58,677 nt of DNA. It comes from an uncultured beta proteobacterium. Lineage in GTDB: Bacteria; Pseudomonadota; Gammaproteobacteria; Burkholderiales; Burkholderiaceae. Position 1 is the first letter of the stretch, and each line of letters begins with the position of its first letter. The position numbers and the translations under genes were made by a program. This document shows positions 36,356 to 47,800 of this stretch, piece after piece. The stretch is from NCBI GenBank assembly GCA_903867305.1, contig CAIPQU010000128.1, forward strand, positions 1-58,677. The letters run 5' to 3'. A model generated the notes under the pieces. The model did no database searches and was not told the DNA's origin. It saw nothing but the letters and a program-made list of their open reading frames with translations.

Positions 36356-36356
36356 T
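36334..36356. repeat. 9-bp perfect inverted repeat over the promoter
   Basis: ATTGAATTC, 5-base gap, GAATTCAAT. It covers the -35 box and spacer of the tRNA-Val promoter and follows the lon stop codon directly. It could be an operator or an RNA hairpin at the lon 3' end; there is no T-run for a classic terminator. Confidence 0.7.
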
Positions 36357-36360
36357 AATC

Positions 36361-38775
36361 TTAATGTTTAATTACTTCTCCAGACTCTGTTTTAGGTGGT
36401 GTCGCATCTTTAGCCAAAGGCACCTCTTCTTCAAGAAGTGGTTTGGGCGAAGTTTCAAGAGCTAGTTCTAAAACTTTATCAATCCAGCGAACAGGAATAA
36501 TTTCAATAGAATTTTTGACATTGTCAGGTATCTCAGTCAAATCTTTGACATTTTCTTCCGGAATTAATACTGTCTTAATACCACCTCGGTGGGCCGCTAG
36601 TAATTTTTCTTTTAAACCACCAATCGGTAAAACCTCGCCACGTAAAGTAATCTCACCAGTCATTGCAACATCTGCTCGAACAGGAATACCCGTCAAAATG
36701 GATACTAATGCCGTTGAAATCGCAATGCCTGCTGACGGACCATCTTTGGGAGTTGCACCTTCCGGGAAGTGAATGTGAATATCCTTTTTCTCGAACTGGT
36801 CTTCTTTAATACCCAATTGGCGTGATCTTGAACGAACTACTGATCTTGCGGCCTCTACAGACTCTTTCATAACATCGCCAATTGAGCCTGTACGAATAAT
36901 ATTTCCTTTACCCGGCATGAGAGCGGCTTCAATTGTCAACAAATCACCACCAACCTCAGTCCATGCTAGGCCAGTTACTTGTCCTATTTGATTTTGCTTA
37001 TTCGCCAGTCCAAAGTCATAGCGTCTCACAGATAAGAATTTTTCAAGATTTTCAGACTCAACCACGATCGGTGCATCTTCTTTTTTGAGTAAAAGCAACT
37101 TGACCACCTTGCGACAAATTTTACTAATTTCTCGCTCTAAAGCCCTTACACCAGCTTCTCTGGTGTAATAACGAATAATATCTTGGATCGCCGATTCTTT
37201 GACTTCAATCTCACCCTTTTTCAAACCATTATTTTTAATTTGTTTGGGTAACAAATATTTCATGGCAATATGCGTCTTTTCGTCCTCTGTATAGCCTGCC
37301 AAACGAATGACTTCCATACGATCAAGTAATGGACCAGGAATATTTAAAGAATTAGAAGTAGCAACAAACATAACATCAGACAAGTCAAAATCAACTTCGA
37401 CATAATGATCTTGGAAGGTATGATTTTGTTCAGGGTCCAAAACCTCTAACATCGCACTCGCTGGATCGCCACGAAAATCCATGCCCATTTTATCTATCTC
37501 ATCGAGTAAAAATAATGGGTTACGAACACCAACTTTTGTCAGACTCGACAATATTTTGCCCGGCATTGAACCTATGTAGGTTCTACGATGACCACGGATT
37601 TCGGACTCATCACGAACACCCCCCAATGCCATACGAACAAACTTACGATTTGTTGCACGAGCAATCGACTGACCTAAAGATGTTTTACCAACCCCAGGAG
37701 GGCCTACCAAACACAAAATAGGTGCTTTTACTTTTTCAACACGTTGTTGTACCGCAAGATACTCTAGAATTCTTTCTTTGACTTTATCTAATCCATAATG
37801 ATCGTCGTTTAAGACCTCCTCTGCATGGTTCAGGTCATTATTTACCTTACTTTTTTTCTTCCAAGGTAAATTAATCAGCGTATCAATATAGTTTCTTACA
37901 ACGGTAGCCTCGGCTGACATCGGAGACATCAGTTTAAGTTTTTTGAGTTCAGATTCAGCTTTCTTCAAGGCTTCTTTTGGCATTTTGGCGGACTTGATTT
38001 TTTTCTCAAGCTCTTCCAAATCAGCACCTTCTTCGCCCTCGCCTAATTCTTTTTGAATTGCTTTGACTTGTTCATTTAAATAGTATTCGCGTTGACTTTT
38101 TTCCATTTGACGTTTGACACGTCCACGAATACGCTTTTCCACTTGAAGGATATCAATTTCACTTTCAAGTTGTCCTAATAAACTTTCTAAACGTTTGACG
38201 ACATTCCCCATCTCTAAAAGCAACTGTTTTTGATCAAGTTTGATGGGCAAATGAGCGCAAATAGTATCAGCCAAACGACTTGCATCATCGATCCCTGTTA
38301 GGGAAGCCAAAATTTCTTGGGGTATTTTTTTGTTGAGTTTTACATATTGATCAAATTGCGCAACGATCGCTCTTTTCAAAGCCTCGGTTTCTGATTGATC
38401 AATTGACTCAATCGCTTGAGGAGTAGCTTCACAATTGAAATATCCTAAAGAATCTTCAACTTGACTCAAATCAGCACGTTGTGTTCCTTCTACCAAGACT
38501 TTGACAGTACCATCCGGTAGCTTTAACATTTGCAAAATATTGGCAATACAACCAACAGAATAAAGATCTTGAACGGTTGGCTCATCTTTAGAGGCTGTTT
38601 TTTGTGCAACGAGTAGAATACTTTTACCGGTCTCCATTGCCGCTTCTAGAGCTTTGATTGATTTTGGGCGACCAACAAACAGAGGCATCACCATATGAGG
38701 AAATACCACTACATCACGTAAGGGTAATAATGGTAACTGAATGGGCTCAGTAGGTAAAAGTAAGTTGCCTGGCAT
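36361..38775 (-). CDS. lon: ATP-dependent protease Lon
   Basis: 804 aa from ATG 38775, chosen for GGAG nine bases upstream; ATG 38805 lacks a site. N-terminal LON domain ([20 protein letters not shown]), AAA+ module ([18 protein letters not shown]) and the protease domain with the catalytic Ser in [10 protein letters not shown] and Lys in [12 protein letters not shown]. Degrades misfolded and regulatory proteins. Downstream of clpX with a 164-base AT-rich gap. Confidence 0.97.
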   Translation of the reverse strand: MPGNLLLPTEPIQLPLLPLRDVVVFPHMVMPLFVGRPKSIKALEAAMETGKSILLVAQKTASKDEPTVQDLYSVGCIANILQMLKLPDGTVKVLVEGTQRADLSQVEDSLGYFNCEATPQAIESIDQSETEALKRAIVAQFDQYVKLNKKIPQEILASLTGIDDASRLADTICAHLPIKLDQKQLLLEMGNVVKRLESLLGQLESEIDILQVEKRIRGRVKRQMEKSQREYYLNEQVKAIQKELGEGEEGADLEELEKKIKSAKMPKEALKKAESELKKLKLMSPMSAEATVVRNYIDTLINLPWKKKSKVNNDLNHAEEVLNDDHYGLDKVKERILEYLAVQQRVEKVKAPILCLVGPPGVGKTSLGQSIARATNRKFVRMALGGVRDESEIRGHRRTYIGSMPGKILSSLTKVGVRNPLFLLDEIDKMGMDFRGDPASAMLEVLDPEQNHTFQDHYVEVDFDLSDVMFVATSNSLNIPGPLLDRMEVIRLAGYTEDEKTHIAMKYLLPKQIKNNGLKKGEIEVKESAIQDIIRYYTREAGVRALEREISKICRKVVKLLLLKKEDAPIVVESENLEKFLSVRRYDFGLANKQNQIGQVTGLAWTEVGGDLLTIEAALMPGKGNIIRTGSIGDVMKESVEAARSVVRSRSRQLGIKEDQFEKKDIHIHFPEGATPKDGPSAGIAISTALVSILTGIPVRADVAMTGEITLRGEVLPIGGLKEKLLAAHRGGIKTVLIPEENVKDLTEIPDNVKNSIEIIPVRWIDKVLELALETSPKPLLEEEVPLAKDATPPKTESGEVIKH

Positions 38776-38939
38776 ATTTAAAATCTCCGATGATACGAAA
38801 AGCATTAAATGAGTATTTCTATTGTCTATTTAGTGCCAATTGATTGGATTACAAGATTAGAATACACTTTTTTATTGAATATTCTCACTTATAACGATTT
38901 TATAAGAAATCAAGACTGACAAAGGCTTATTATGAAGCA

Positions 38940-40244
38940 CTATGCAGCAGATGTAGCGCTTCTATACACCAATTTGGGCTCTGCACCCTCTACGGAACTG
39001 GCGTCTATGACGACTTTTTCGATGTTTTTCTGCGAAGGCAATAGATACATGGTATCCAATAGGATACCTTCTAAAATCGAGCGTAAGCCTCGCGCTCCCG
39101 TATTTCTAGACATGGCTTTTTTTGCAATCGCTTGTAATGCATCTTCTCTAAATTCGAGTGATACATTTTCAAGTTCAAATAAAGCTTGATATTGTTTAAC
39201 GAGCGCATTCTTGGGTTCTGTCAGTATTTGTATAAAAGCAGCCTCATCTAATTGGGATAGAGTTGCTGCTACTGGTAACCTTCCAATTAACTCAGGAATT
39301 AATCCAAATTTAATTAAATCCTCTGGCTCAACTTGTTCGAGCATCTCGCCAACGTTCCTTAAATCTTTACTTTGTACAGAGGCATTAAAACCAATGCCAG
39401 ATTTAGATGTTCGAGAATTGATAATTTTTTCTAAGCCGTCAAATGCTCCACCACAAATAAAGAGGATGTTAGTCGTATCAATTTGTAAAAAGTCTTGATT
39501 AGGATGTTTTCTTCCACCTTGAGGGGGTATAGAAGCCATGGTTCCTTCGATCAATTTCAGTAAAGCCTGTTGAACACCTTCTCCTGATACATCTCTAGTA
39601 ATTGAGGGGTTTTCTGATTTTCTCGATATCTTATCAATCTCATCAATATAGACAATACCTCTTTGCGCCTTCTCAATATCATAACTACATGACTGTAAAA
39701 GTTTTTGAATGATGTTTTCAACATCCTCACCAACGTAACCAGCTTCGGTCAATGTAGTTGCATCTGCCATGACAAAAGGAACATCCAGTAGTCTTGCCAA
39801 AGTTTGAGCTAATAGCGTCTTTCCTGAGCCAGTTGGTCCAATGAGCAAAATATTACTTTTAGCTAGCTCAACACCATTGACCAATGCAGTTTTACGTGTT
39901 TGATGCTCTTTATTCTGTTTTTCAACAGGCTGAAGGTTGTTTAGTCGTTTGTAGTGGTTATATACAGCAACCGCTAGAGTTTTCTTGGCCGTATTTTGAC
40001 CAATGACATATTGATCAAGGGACGCACGGATTTGCTCTGGTGTAGGCAAATCAAGGGATTTATCAACATTAGCATTTTTTTTAGCCTGCTCAGCACCTTC
40101 AGCGATCACTTCATTACATAATGAAACACACTCATCACAAATAAAGACAGAAGGGCCAGCAATCATACGCATGACTTCATCATGAGTTTTGCCACAAAAA
40201 GAGCAAATTAAGTTTTTATTGGAGCTATCTGTAGTGATTGCCAT
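38940..40244 (-). CDS. clpX: ClpX ATPase of the ClpXP protease
   Basis: 434 aa. N-terminal zinc finger ([19 protein letters not shown]), Walker [11 protein letters not shown], Walker [11 protein letters not shown] and the sensor arginine region [10 protein letters not shown]. Unfolds substrates for ClpP. It lies 8 bases after clpP. Confidence 0.97.
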   Translation of the reverse strand: MAITTDSSNKNLICSFCGKTHDEVMRMIAGPSVFICDECVSLCNEVIAEGAEQAKKNANVDKSLDLPTPEQIRASLDQYVIGQNTAKKTLAVAVYNHYKRLNNLQPVEKQNKEHQTRKTALVNGVELAKSNILLIGPTGSGKTLLAQTLARLLDVPFVMADATTLTEAGYVGEDVENIIQKLLQSCSYDIEKAQRGIVYIDEIDKISRKSENPSITRDVSGEGVQQALLKLIEGTMASIPPQGGRKHPNQDFLQIDTTNILFICGGAFDGLEKIINSRTSKSGIGFNASVQSKDLRNVGEMLEQVEPEDLIKFGLIPELIGRLPVAATLSQLDEAAFIQILTEPKNALVKQYQALFELENVSLEFREDALQAIAKKAMSRNTGARGLRSILEGILLDTMYLLPSQKNIEKVVIDASSVEGAEPKLVYRSATSAA

Positions 40245-40252
40245 AAATGATC

Positions 40253-40876
40253 TTAACGAGACGTAATCACTTTATCGACTAAACCATATTCTTTAGCTTG
40301 TTCTGATGACATAAAAAAGTCTCGATCAGTATCTTTCTCGATAGTTTCAATCGTTTGACCAGTTCTTTCAGAAAGAATCTTATTCAGTTGCTCTCTTAAA
40401 TACAGAATTTCTTTTGCCTGAATTTCAATGTCAGAGGCTTGACCACGTGCACCACCCAGAGGTTGATGGATCATAATGCGTGAATTAGGTAACGCAAAGC
40501 GCTTTTCTTTTTCGCCAGCAGCTAATAGGAATGCCCCCATACTGGCCGCTAAACCCATGCACAAAGTACTAACATTAGGTTTAATAAAGTTCATTGTATC
40601 GAAGATAGCCAGGCCTGCAGAAACGGAACCACCAGGAGAATTAATATATAAGGAAATATCTTTATCTGGATTTTCACTTTCTAAGAAAAGCATTTGCGCA
40701 ATCACAAGATTCGCCGTGTGATCATTTACCTCACCGACGAGAAAAACAACTCTTTCACGCAGTAAGCGTGAATAAATGTCGTAAGCACGCTCACCCCTAC
40801 CTGAGGTCTCTATCACCATTGGCACTAGACCAAGATTTTGGGGAGACAATAAAGGGTCAAAATCCTTATTCAACAT
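40253..40876 (-). CDS. clpP: ClpP protease subunit
   Basis: 207 aa serine peptidase. Catalytic Ser in [14 protein letters not shown] and His in [11 protein letters not shown]; the Asp lies further on. Substrate-gating segment [16 protein letters not shown] lies before the ATG. Between tig and clpX in the standard order. Confidence 0.97.
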   Translation of the reverse strand: MLNKDFDPLLSPQNLGLVPMVIETSGRGERAYDIYSRLLRERVVFLVGEVNDHTANLVIAQMLFLESENPDKDISLYINSPGGSVSAGLAIFDTMNFIKPNVSTLCMGLAASMGAFLLAAGEKEKRFALPNSRIMIHQPLGGARGQASDIEIQAKEILYLREQLNKILSERTGQTIETIEKDTDRDFFMSSEQAKEYGLVDKVITSR

Positions 40877-40904
40877 ATATATTCCTTAATGAGTAATTTC
40901 TATA

Positions 40905-42242
40905 TTACTTGATGGCACTTAACTCTTCAAAGCTAATTTTTTTATCAATTACTTTTGCTTTTGATAAAACGTAAGAAACAACATTATTCTCTGTAACAAG
41001 TGACTCAATATCCGCTAAACGACTAGGATCGCTATAGTACCAAAGTGTCACCTCATTGGGGTCTTCATAACTTGCCGCTTGATCCTCTATCTCCGCTTTA
41101 ATTTGTTCAGGCGTTGGTTTTAAAGCAAGCTCTTTCACCAAATTATTCAAAATTAGACCTAATTTCACACGCTGCTCTGCTTGAGGTGTAAACATTCCTT
41201 CAGGAATAGGAGCATTTTTTGCGTTCGGTACGCCACGTTGCTCTAAATCCTTTCTTGCAAGTTCAATCAGTCTTTCTTCTTCTTGACTAACTAAAAATTT
41301 AGGTAAATCAAGAGTTGTTGTTGATGATAAAGCTTCTAAAGCTTGATTCTTCAGTAGGTTTTTAGTTCTTCTTTCAATTTCACGGAGAAGATTTTGCTTA
41401 ACCTCTTCACGTACTTTCTCAATGCCACCCTCAGTCACTCCAATGCTCAATGCAAAATCATCATCTAAGGCTGGTAAATGAGGCCATTCCACCTTTTTCA
41501 TCGTAATTTTGAATTCCGCAATTTTGCCGGCAACTTCTTTACCATGGTAGTCAGCAGGAAAACTCAAAGGAAACACTCTTTCTTCACCAGCTTTTAAACC
41601 TACTGCAGCTGACTCAAACTCAGGTAGCATTTGGCCTTTACCTAAAACAAAGGTGAAATCATTTGCCTTACCACCATCAAATTCCACAGCATCTATTGAG
41701 CCCACAAAATCAATAGTGACCTGATCACCATTTTGAGCAGACTGGTCTGCTCCACCATCACCATGCTCTAAATCTTCGCCACGAGCGTGGAAATGAACTC
41801 TTTGTTGACGTAATAAATCTAAAGTTTTATTAATTTCTTGCTCATTCACTTCAGTCTCATAGCGCGTTATTTCTGTTTGACTGACGTCGCCAACAGTAAC
41901 GGTAGGAAATACTTCAAAATAAGCATCAAAAACAATGTTTTCCGCATCTAGATCACTTTTGGGCTCTAAGCGAGGTTGACCCACTAATTCGATTTTTTCA
42001 GACTCAGCAAAATCAAAGAACTGGTTAGAAGCGTGATCAAAAGATAATTCGAAATCAACCTGCTGACCATATTGTTGTTCAATCATTTTCAATGGAACTT
42101 TGCCAGGACGGAAACCTGCCATTTTCATATTCTTGCCAAGTTGCTTGAGTTTAGCCTCACGCTTGGGGAGTAAATCAGTTTTAGCAAAGGCTAAAGATAC
42201 TTTTCTTTCAAGAGCGCCGAGATTTTCAATTTGCAGTGACAT
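40905..42242 (-). CDS. tig: Trigger factor
   Basis: 445 aa ribosome-bound chaperone. N-terminal ribosome-binding domain with the MAGFRPGKVP signature, central FKBP-like domain (GDQVTIDFVGSIDAVEFDGG, LGKGQMLPEFE) and a C-terminal helical domain. A short Asp/Gly-rich insert near 160 (EHGDGGADQSAQNGD) is longer than usual. First protein gene of tig-clpP-clpX-lon. Confidence 0.96.
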   Translation of the reverse strand: MSLQIENLGALERKVSLAFAKTDLLPKREAKLKQLGKNMKMAGFRPGKVPLKMIEQQYGQQVDFELSFDHASNQFFDFAESEKIELVGQPRLEPKSDLDAENIVFDAYFEVFPTVTVGDVSQTEITRYETEVNEQEINKTLDLLRQQRVHFHARGEDLEHGDGGADQSAQNGDQVTIDFVGSIDAVEFDGGKANDFTFVLGKGQMLPEFESAAVGLKAGEERVFPLSFPADYHGKEVAGKIAEFKITMKKVEWPHLPALDDDFALSIGVTEGGIEKVREEVKQNLLREIERRTKNLLKNQALEALSSTTTLDLPKFLVSQEEERLIELARKDLEQRGVPNAKNAPIPEGMFTPQAEQRVKLGLILNNLVKELALKPTPEQIKAEIEDQAASYEDPNEVTLWYYSDPSRLADIESLVTENNVVSYVLSKAKVIDKKISFEELSAIK

Positions 42243-42349
42243 AGTAATTAGTAGTAATAAAACAGGTTAAACATAATAGAAAAATCAATCCTTTAGGTAT
42301 GAATATAAGTTTTTAACGGGAATATTCATTTCACCTAAAAAATATTAAT

Positions 42350-42436
42350 TGGTGCGAGGAGGGGGACTCGAACCCCCACACCATTTCTGGCGTCAGGACC
42401 TAAACCTGGTGCGTCTACCAATTTCGCCATCCTCGC
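42350..42436 (-). tRNA. tRNA-Leu (anticodon TAG)
   Basis: 87 nt with a long variable arm and encoded CCA. Acceptor GCGAGGA/TCCTCGC, D-region TGGCGAAATTGGTAGACGC, anticodon loop with TAG, and T-loop GGTTCGAGTCC. Upstream of tig, as often in betaproteobacteria. Confidence 0.97.
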
Positions 42437-42519
42437 AACTATCATTTCTCAAAGTAATCCATTATTTTACAATGCCTTGGGATTTAGAGTGATAACTTTA
42501 AAATCAAGGCACCAATAAA

Positions 42520-43632
42520 CTAGGAAGTATAAAAAGGATAGTCAGTATAGCCAACCTCATTTCCACCATAAAAAGTTTTACGATCATAGGGTGTGAGCGG
42601 CGCATTTTGAGCAAATCTTTCGACTAAATCAGGATTGGATATGAAGAGTCGTCCATAGGCAATTGCATCCGATTGATGATTTCTAATAGCATCTTCTCCA
42701 CTCTCACGATCAAAGCCTCCCGCACTAATCAATAAGCCCTGATAAATATTTCTAAACAACCTTGTAGTATTCGGAGCTTCACTCGCCACCTTATCATCTG
42801 CGCCGGCTGATGTTGATCGAGGTTCAATTAAATGAAGATAAGCTAATTGTTGCTGATTCAACTCGTTCATCAAATAAGTAAATAGACCTATTGGATCATC
42901 ATCACCGATATCCCCAAAAGTACCGTAAGGTGAAAGACGAACACCGACTTTCGAACTTTCAAATACAGTAGTTACTCCGGCTAAAATTTTCATTAACAAG
43001 CGAGTACGGTTCTCAAACGAGCCACCATACTCATCCGTTCTTTGATTTGTTTTACTTTGTAAGAATTGATCTAATAAATAGCCATTGGCATTATGAATTT
43101 CGATACCATCAAAACCAGCCTCTTTTGCATTGAGAGCTGCTTGGTAAAATTCCTCAATGACTTGCTCAATGTCGTTGGTGGTCATTTCCCGCGGGGTTTC
43201 ATAGGGAACAAAAGCCCATGAATTCGTAAATGTTTTACCCATCGGCTTGATTGCAGAAGGGGCAATCGGTAATCCTTCATTTTCATGAAACGATGAGTGA
43301 GAAGTTCTTCCAACATGCCATAACTGAGCAAATATCTTACCGCCCTTCGCATGGACAGCAGCAACAATTTTTGCCCATCCCGCAGTCTGCTCCACGGAGT
43401 ATATTCCAGGAGTTGCTGGATAACCCTTGCCCAATGGGGATACTTGTGTTGCCTCAGAAATAATCAGCCCAGCACTAGATCTTTGAGCATAGTATTCCAT
43501 CGACAATGGGTTTGGAACGTCATTTTCAATAGCCCTCATTCGGGTGAGTGGCGCCATAATGACACGGTTTTTTAATGTTGTAGATCCCAATTTTAATGGT
43601 TGAAGTAATGCAAGCTTTACATCGTTTGACAT
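42520..43632 (-). CDS. Old yellow enzyme family alkene reductase
   Basis: 370 aa FMN oxidoreductase. RVIMAPLTRMRA at the N-terminus, LWHVGRTSH, and the active-site HNANGYLLDQFLQSKTN with the His/Asn pair. Reduces activated C=C bonds with NAD(P)H (NemA/OYE type). AAGGAA before the ATG. Downstream of ispDF by 9 bases. Confidence 0.93.
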   Translation of the reverse strand: MSNDVKLALLQPLKLGSTTLKNRVIMAPLTRMRAIENDVPNPLSMEYYAQRSSAGLIISEATQVSPLGKGYPATPGIYSVEQTAGWAKIVAAVHAKGGKIFAQLWHVGRTSHSSFHENEGLPIAPSAIKPMGKTFTNSWAFVPYETPREMTTNDIEQVIEEFYQAALNAKEAGFDGIEIHNANGYLLDQFLQSKTNQRTDEYGGSFENRTRLLMKILAGVTTVFESSKVGVRLSPYGTFGDIGDDDPIGLFTYLMNELNQQQLAYLHLIEPRSTSAGADDKVASEAPNTTRLFRNIYQGLLISAGGFDRESGEDAIRNHQSDAIAYGRLFISNPDLVERFAQNAPLTPYDRKTFYGGNEVGYTDYPFYTS

Positions 43633-43641
43633 TCTATTTCC

Positions 43642-44835
43642 TTATTTAATACTTTGAACTAAAACAACTGCTTGAGTCTCTATTGCTTCTGATTGCCCTA
43701 CATAACCTAGGCCTTCATTCGTTTTTGCTTTGATGTTGACGCATGATAAATCAATCTCTAGCAACTGACTAATATGCGCAATCATACTCGGTATGTGTTT
43801 TGATAGTTTAGGCTCTTGACAAATAATTGTTGAATCGATATTGATGATTTCAAAGTCATGTGATTTAACCAGTTCATAGATATGCTTTAAGAGCATAGAA
43901 CTATTGGCATTTTTATACTGAGGATCATTGTCTGGAAAATGCCTTCCAATATCACCCAATCCCAAGGCACCTATTAGCGCATCAGTGATGGCATGCAAGA
44001 GTGCATCCGCATCAGAATGACCTAATAAACCTTTTTCAAAGGGTATTTGAATTCCTCCTAAGAGGAGATCTCGACCTTCGACTAGTCGATGGACATCATA
44101 ACCTTGACCTATTCGTATCTGTGGCTTATTTCGCAATATTTTCTCCATCAAATTTAAATCCTGCGGATATGTAATTTTAAAGTTCTCAGTTGATCCATGG
44201 ACCACGATTGGAGAATGACCCTCAGACTCCATTGCACTTGCCTCATCTGTAATCAGGATATTTCGCTCAAACGCTTTTTTTAAAGCAATATGTAACTGCC
44301 CAATTCGAAACATCTGGGGGGTTTGCGCCAACCATAATCCATCCCTTGGAACAGTCTGTGAAATGTGATTTACCTGCAATGAGTTAACTTTTTTTAAAGT
44401 ATCGGCAAGGGGAATCGCTAATATTCCCCCACAGTTTTTAGGATTTGCGGTCACTTCCTGAATTAATTTGAGAACTTCCTCTTTTTTTAATCCAGGTCTA
44501 GCCGCGTCATGAACCAATACCCAATCACTTGCCGGCAGTTTTTCTAACATTTGACCAAGCGTATTAAATACGGTTTGTGCTCGAGTTTCTCCGCCCGTTG
44601 GTAATTTATGGATTTTGATATCGTCCTTAAATTGCTGAAAATCTGATTTTGGCGAAAGTCCTAGCCAAATAGATCTGATCTCATCTAACCCAGAAAATAT
44701 ATCAAGACTATGCTCAATTACCATTTTTCCAGCCAAACTCTGATATTGCTTAGGTAAATCCCCCCCTAAACGCGTTCCAGTACCTGCACTTGGAATGAGT
44801 ACATGAAATTTTTCAGGGTTGCTCACAGCTGTCAT
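43642..44835 (-). CDS. ispDF: Fused IspD-IspF isoprenoid enzyme
   Basis: 397 aa. Residues 1-230: IspD cytidylyltransferase ([38 protein letters not shown]). Residues 238-397: IspF cyclase ([43 protein letters not shown]) with zinc ligands present. Together they perform steps 3 and 5 of the MEP pathway. In most betaproteobacteria these are separate adjacent genes. No internal stop or start signal separates them. Seven G encode Gly-Gly of the nucleotide loop. Divergent from mfd. Confidence 0.95.
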   Translation of the reverse strand: MTAVSNPEKFHVLIPSAGTGTRLGGDLPKQYQSLAGKMVIEHSLDIFSGLDEIRSIWLGLSPKSDFQQFKDDIKIHKLPTGGETRAQTVFNTLGQMLEKLPASDWVLVHDAARPGLKKEEVLKLIQEVTANPKNCGGILAIPLADTLKKVNSLQVNHISQTVPRDGLWLAQTPQMFRIGQLHIALKKAFERNILITDEASAMESEGHSPIVVHGSTENFKITYPQDLNLMEKILRNKPQIRIGQGYDVHRLVEGRDLLLGGIQIPFEKGLLGHSDADALLHAITDALIGALGLGDIGRHFPDNDPQYKNANSSMLLKHIYELVKSHDFEIINIDSTIICQEPKLSKHIPSMIAHISQLLEIDLSCVNIKAKTNEGLGYVGQSEAIETQAVVLVQSIK

Positions 44836-44881
44836 GAATTCGTCTCTTTCTTTAAGTTCATACTAAATCATTCTTCAATTC

Positions 44882-44887
44882 TATAAT
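44882..44887 (+). promoter_or_regulatory. -10 box abutting mfd start
   Basis: Perfect TATAAT ending 7 bases before ATG 44895; a weak TTCATA lies 19 bases upstream. GGAG also lies 3 bases before this ATG, so leaderless or very short-leader translation are both possible. Confidence 0.4.
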
Positions 44888-44894
44888 GGAGCTA

Positions 44895-47800
44895 ATGTCT
44901 GATAACACATTAGAAGTTTCTAATAAGAATTCCTCGATTTTGCTCACCCCCCCCTTTCCTGGGCCTGAGCTAGGGAAGCGTTTTAGCTGGAATCAATGCG
45001 TTGGATCTAGTGATGCCGGAATTATTGCTCAGCACGCGAGCTATTACCGTCAAAAATATTCCATCATGGTGGTGATTTGTGGTGAACCAACGGTAGCACA
45101 ACGGCTTGCTCAAGAAATTCCCCTTTTCAATCAGAGTCTGAGAGTATCTCTTTTACCAGATTGGGAAATTTTGCCCTATGATCAATTTTCCCCTCATCAT
45201 GATCTGATTTCAGAAAGATTAAAAACCCTTCATGAGATGATGACTGGACTTTGTGACATTGTCATCGTGCCATTGACCTCAGCCATCCAACGCTTAGCAC
45301 CACCCGAGTTTTTAGCAGCAAATACCTTTTTCTTCAAACAAGGTACGAGCATTAATGAGACAGCACTTCACCATCAGCTTGAGCAAGGTGGATATGATCC
45401 TGTAACTGCCGTCGTTAGGCCTGGGGAATATAGTATTCGGGGTGGCTTAATTGATTTATTTCCAATGGGATCAGCGCTCCCTTTTCGTATTGACTTATTT
45501 GGTGACACCATTGACCAAATTAAAGTATTTGATCCAGATACACAACGCAGTCTTTATCCCGTTAAAGAAATCAAATTACTTCCAGGTCATGAATTCCCTT
45601 TTCACGAACAAGCTAGAAAAGATTTTCGCGGCAAATGGCGGGAAGTTTTTGAAGGTAATCCTGGAAAATGCCCTCTTTATAAAGACGTTGGGTTAGGCAT
45701 CCCTGGAGCAGGTATCGAATCATACCTACCCCTATTCTTTGAAAAAACTGCTCAATTGCTGGATTATTTGCCTAAATCTGAACAACCAGCATGGTTATGG
45801 GGTATTGGTGATTTGCCAGCCTCAATTCAAGAGTTTTGGAAAGGAGTTCATGAAAGGTATCAATTCCTGTCCCATGACTCTGAACACCCGATTTTATCTC
45901 CGGACCATCTATATCAATCTGAAGAAAGTTTTTTCTCAAGTCTAAAGTCGTTCCCGAGGGTTTTCATAACGCCATCTGAGGATGAAAGTAATAATCCGTT
46001 CTTTACACCCCCACCCTCGATTGCGGTGGTTCGTAGAGATAAAGACCCGATTCATCTGCTAAAAGAATATTTAAAAACCACTCAATATCGCGTCTTAATT
46101 TGTGCTGATAGCCCTGGGCGAAGAGAGTCTATTAAACAACTACTTGATGAATCTACATATTTAGATCCTGAGTTTGATCAAAAAGTTGAACACTTTTCTA
46201 ATATGTGCGAATTTTTAATTAGCAGTCATCAGTTTGGGATGATTGTTGCGCCATTGTTTGATGGATTTATTAGTCATGAGGCAAATTTAGTCGTCATTAC
46301 CGAATCTGAGTTATTTGCCAATTCTTCTGAACAGAGAAAAGCTGGAAAAATTGGGAAAAAAGATCAAGCTACAAACGTTGATCATTTAGTCCGAGACTTA
46401 TCTGAATTAAAAGTAGGTGATCCTGTTGTTCATTCAGAGCATGGCATCGGTCGTTATCAAGGACTTCTTATTCTTGATCTTGGAAGCGGTGAAGAAGAGT
46501 TCTTGCACCTTCGTTATGCCAATAGTGCGGCCTTATACGTTCCAGTTCATCAATTACATTTAATCTCTCGATACTCGGGGTCTGATCCTGAAAATGCCCC
46601 ACTGCATAATTTAGGGTCTGGTCAATGGGAAAAAGCTAAACGTAAAGCAGCCCAACAAATCAGAGACACCGCTGCAGAACTTTTAAATATATATGCTAAA
46701 CGGGCCTTACGACAAGGGCATGCTTTTGAATACTCAAGCCATGACTATGATGCTTTTGCTGAAAGCTTTGGGTTTGAGGAAACATTAGATCAGCAACAAG
46801 CCATTTCTGAAGTTATCAAAGATATGACTAGTGGTCGACCAATGGATCGTTTAATTTGTGGGGATGTCGGATTCGGTAAAACAGAAGTAGCATTAAGAGC
46901 TAGTTTTGTAGCAGTCATGGGTGGTAAACAAGTTGCTGTTTTAGCACCTACCACCCTTCTTTCAGAACAACATGCTACGACTTGGAAAAACCGCTTTGCG
47001 GACTGGCCTGTAAAAGTCGTTGAAGTATCCAGATTTAAAACTGCAAAAGAAATCCGCCAAGCTCTTGAATCTCTTGAGAGTGGTGATGCAGATATTATTA
47101 TTGGTACGCATAAATTACTCTCTCCTGAAATTAAATTTAATCGATTAGGTCTTGTCATCATCGATGAAGAGCATCGTTTCGGTGTTCGACAGAAAGAAAC
47201 TTTTAAAGCTTTACGTGCGGAGGTTGATGTGTTAACTCTGACAGCAACCCCCATTCCAAGAACCTTAGGTATGGCTTTGGAAGGTTTACGAGAACTTTCT
47301 GTGATTGCGACTGCCCCACAAAAACGTCTTGCCATTAAAACGTTTGTCAGACGTGAGGGTGATGGCGTGATTCGCGAGGCGATTTTACGCGAACTTAAAC
47401 GTGGCGGCCAAGTGTACTTTCTCCATAACGAGGTTGATACCATTGAAAATCGTCGTCAATCACTTGCTGCTTTGATCCCTGAAGCTCGGATAGGAGTTGC
47501 TCATGGTCAAATGCATGAAAGAAATCTAGAACAAGTGATGCACGATTTTGTGGCAAAACGTTGTAATGTTTTATTGTGCTCAACCATTATTGAGACAGGC
47601 ATTGATGTGCCATCCGCAAATACCATCATCATGCACCGTGCAGATAAATTTGGCCTTGCTCAGCTTCACCAATTACGAGGTCGAGTTGGTCGATCTCACC
47701 ACCAAGCCTACGCCTATCTTTTAGTCCCAGATCCAGAAGGTTTATCCAAACAAGCAAAATTACGTCTAGATGCCATTGTGTCAATGGAAGAACTAGGATC

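Noticed and set aside
38776..38939. Heat-shock (sigma-32) promoter before lon
   Set aside because: The region is AT-rich with several partial boxes, but no CTTGAA-CCCCAT pair was found.
42460..42515. Imperfect inverted repeat between the old yellow enzyme gene and tRNA-Leu
   Set aside because: Bulged stem, long loop and no T-run; too weak to call.
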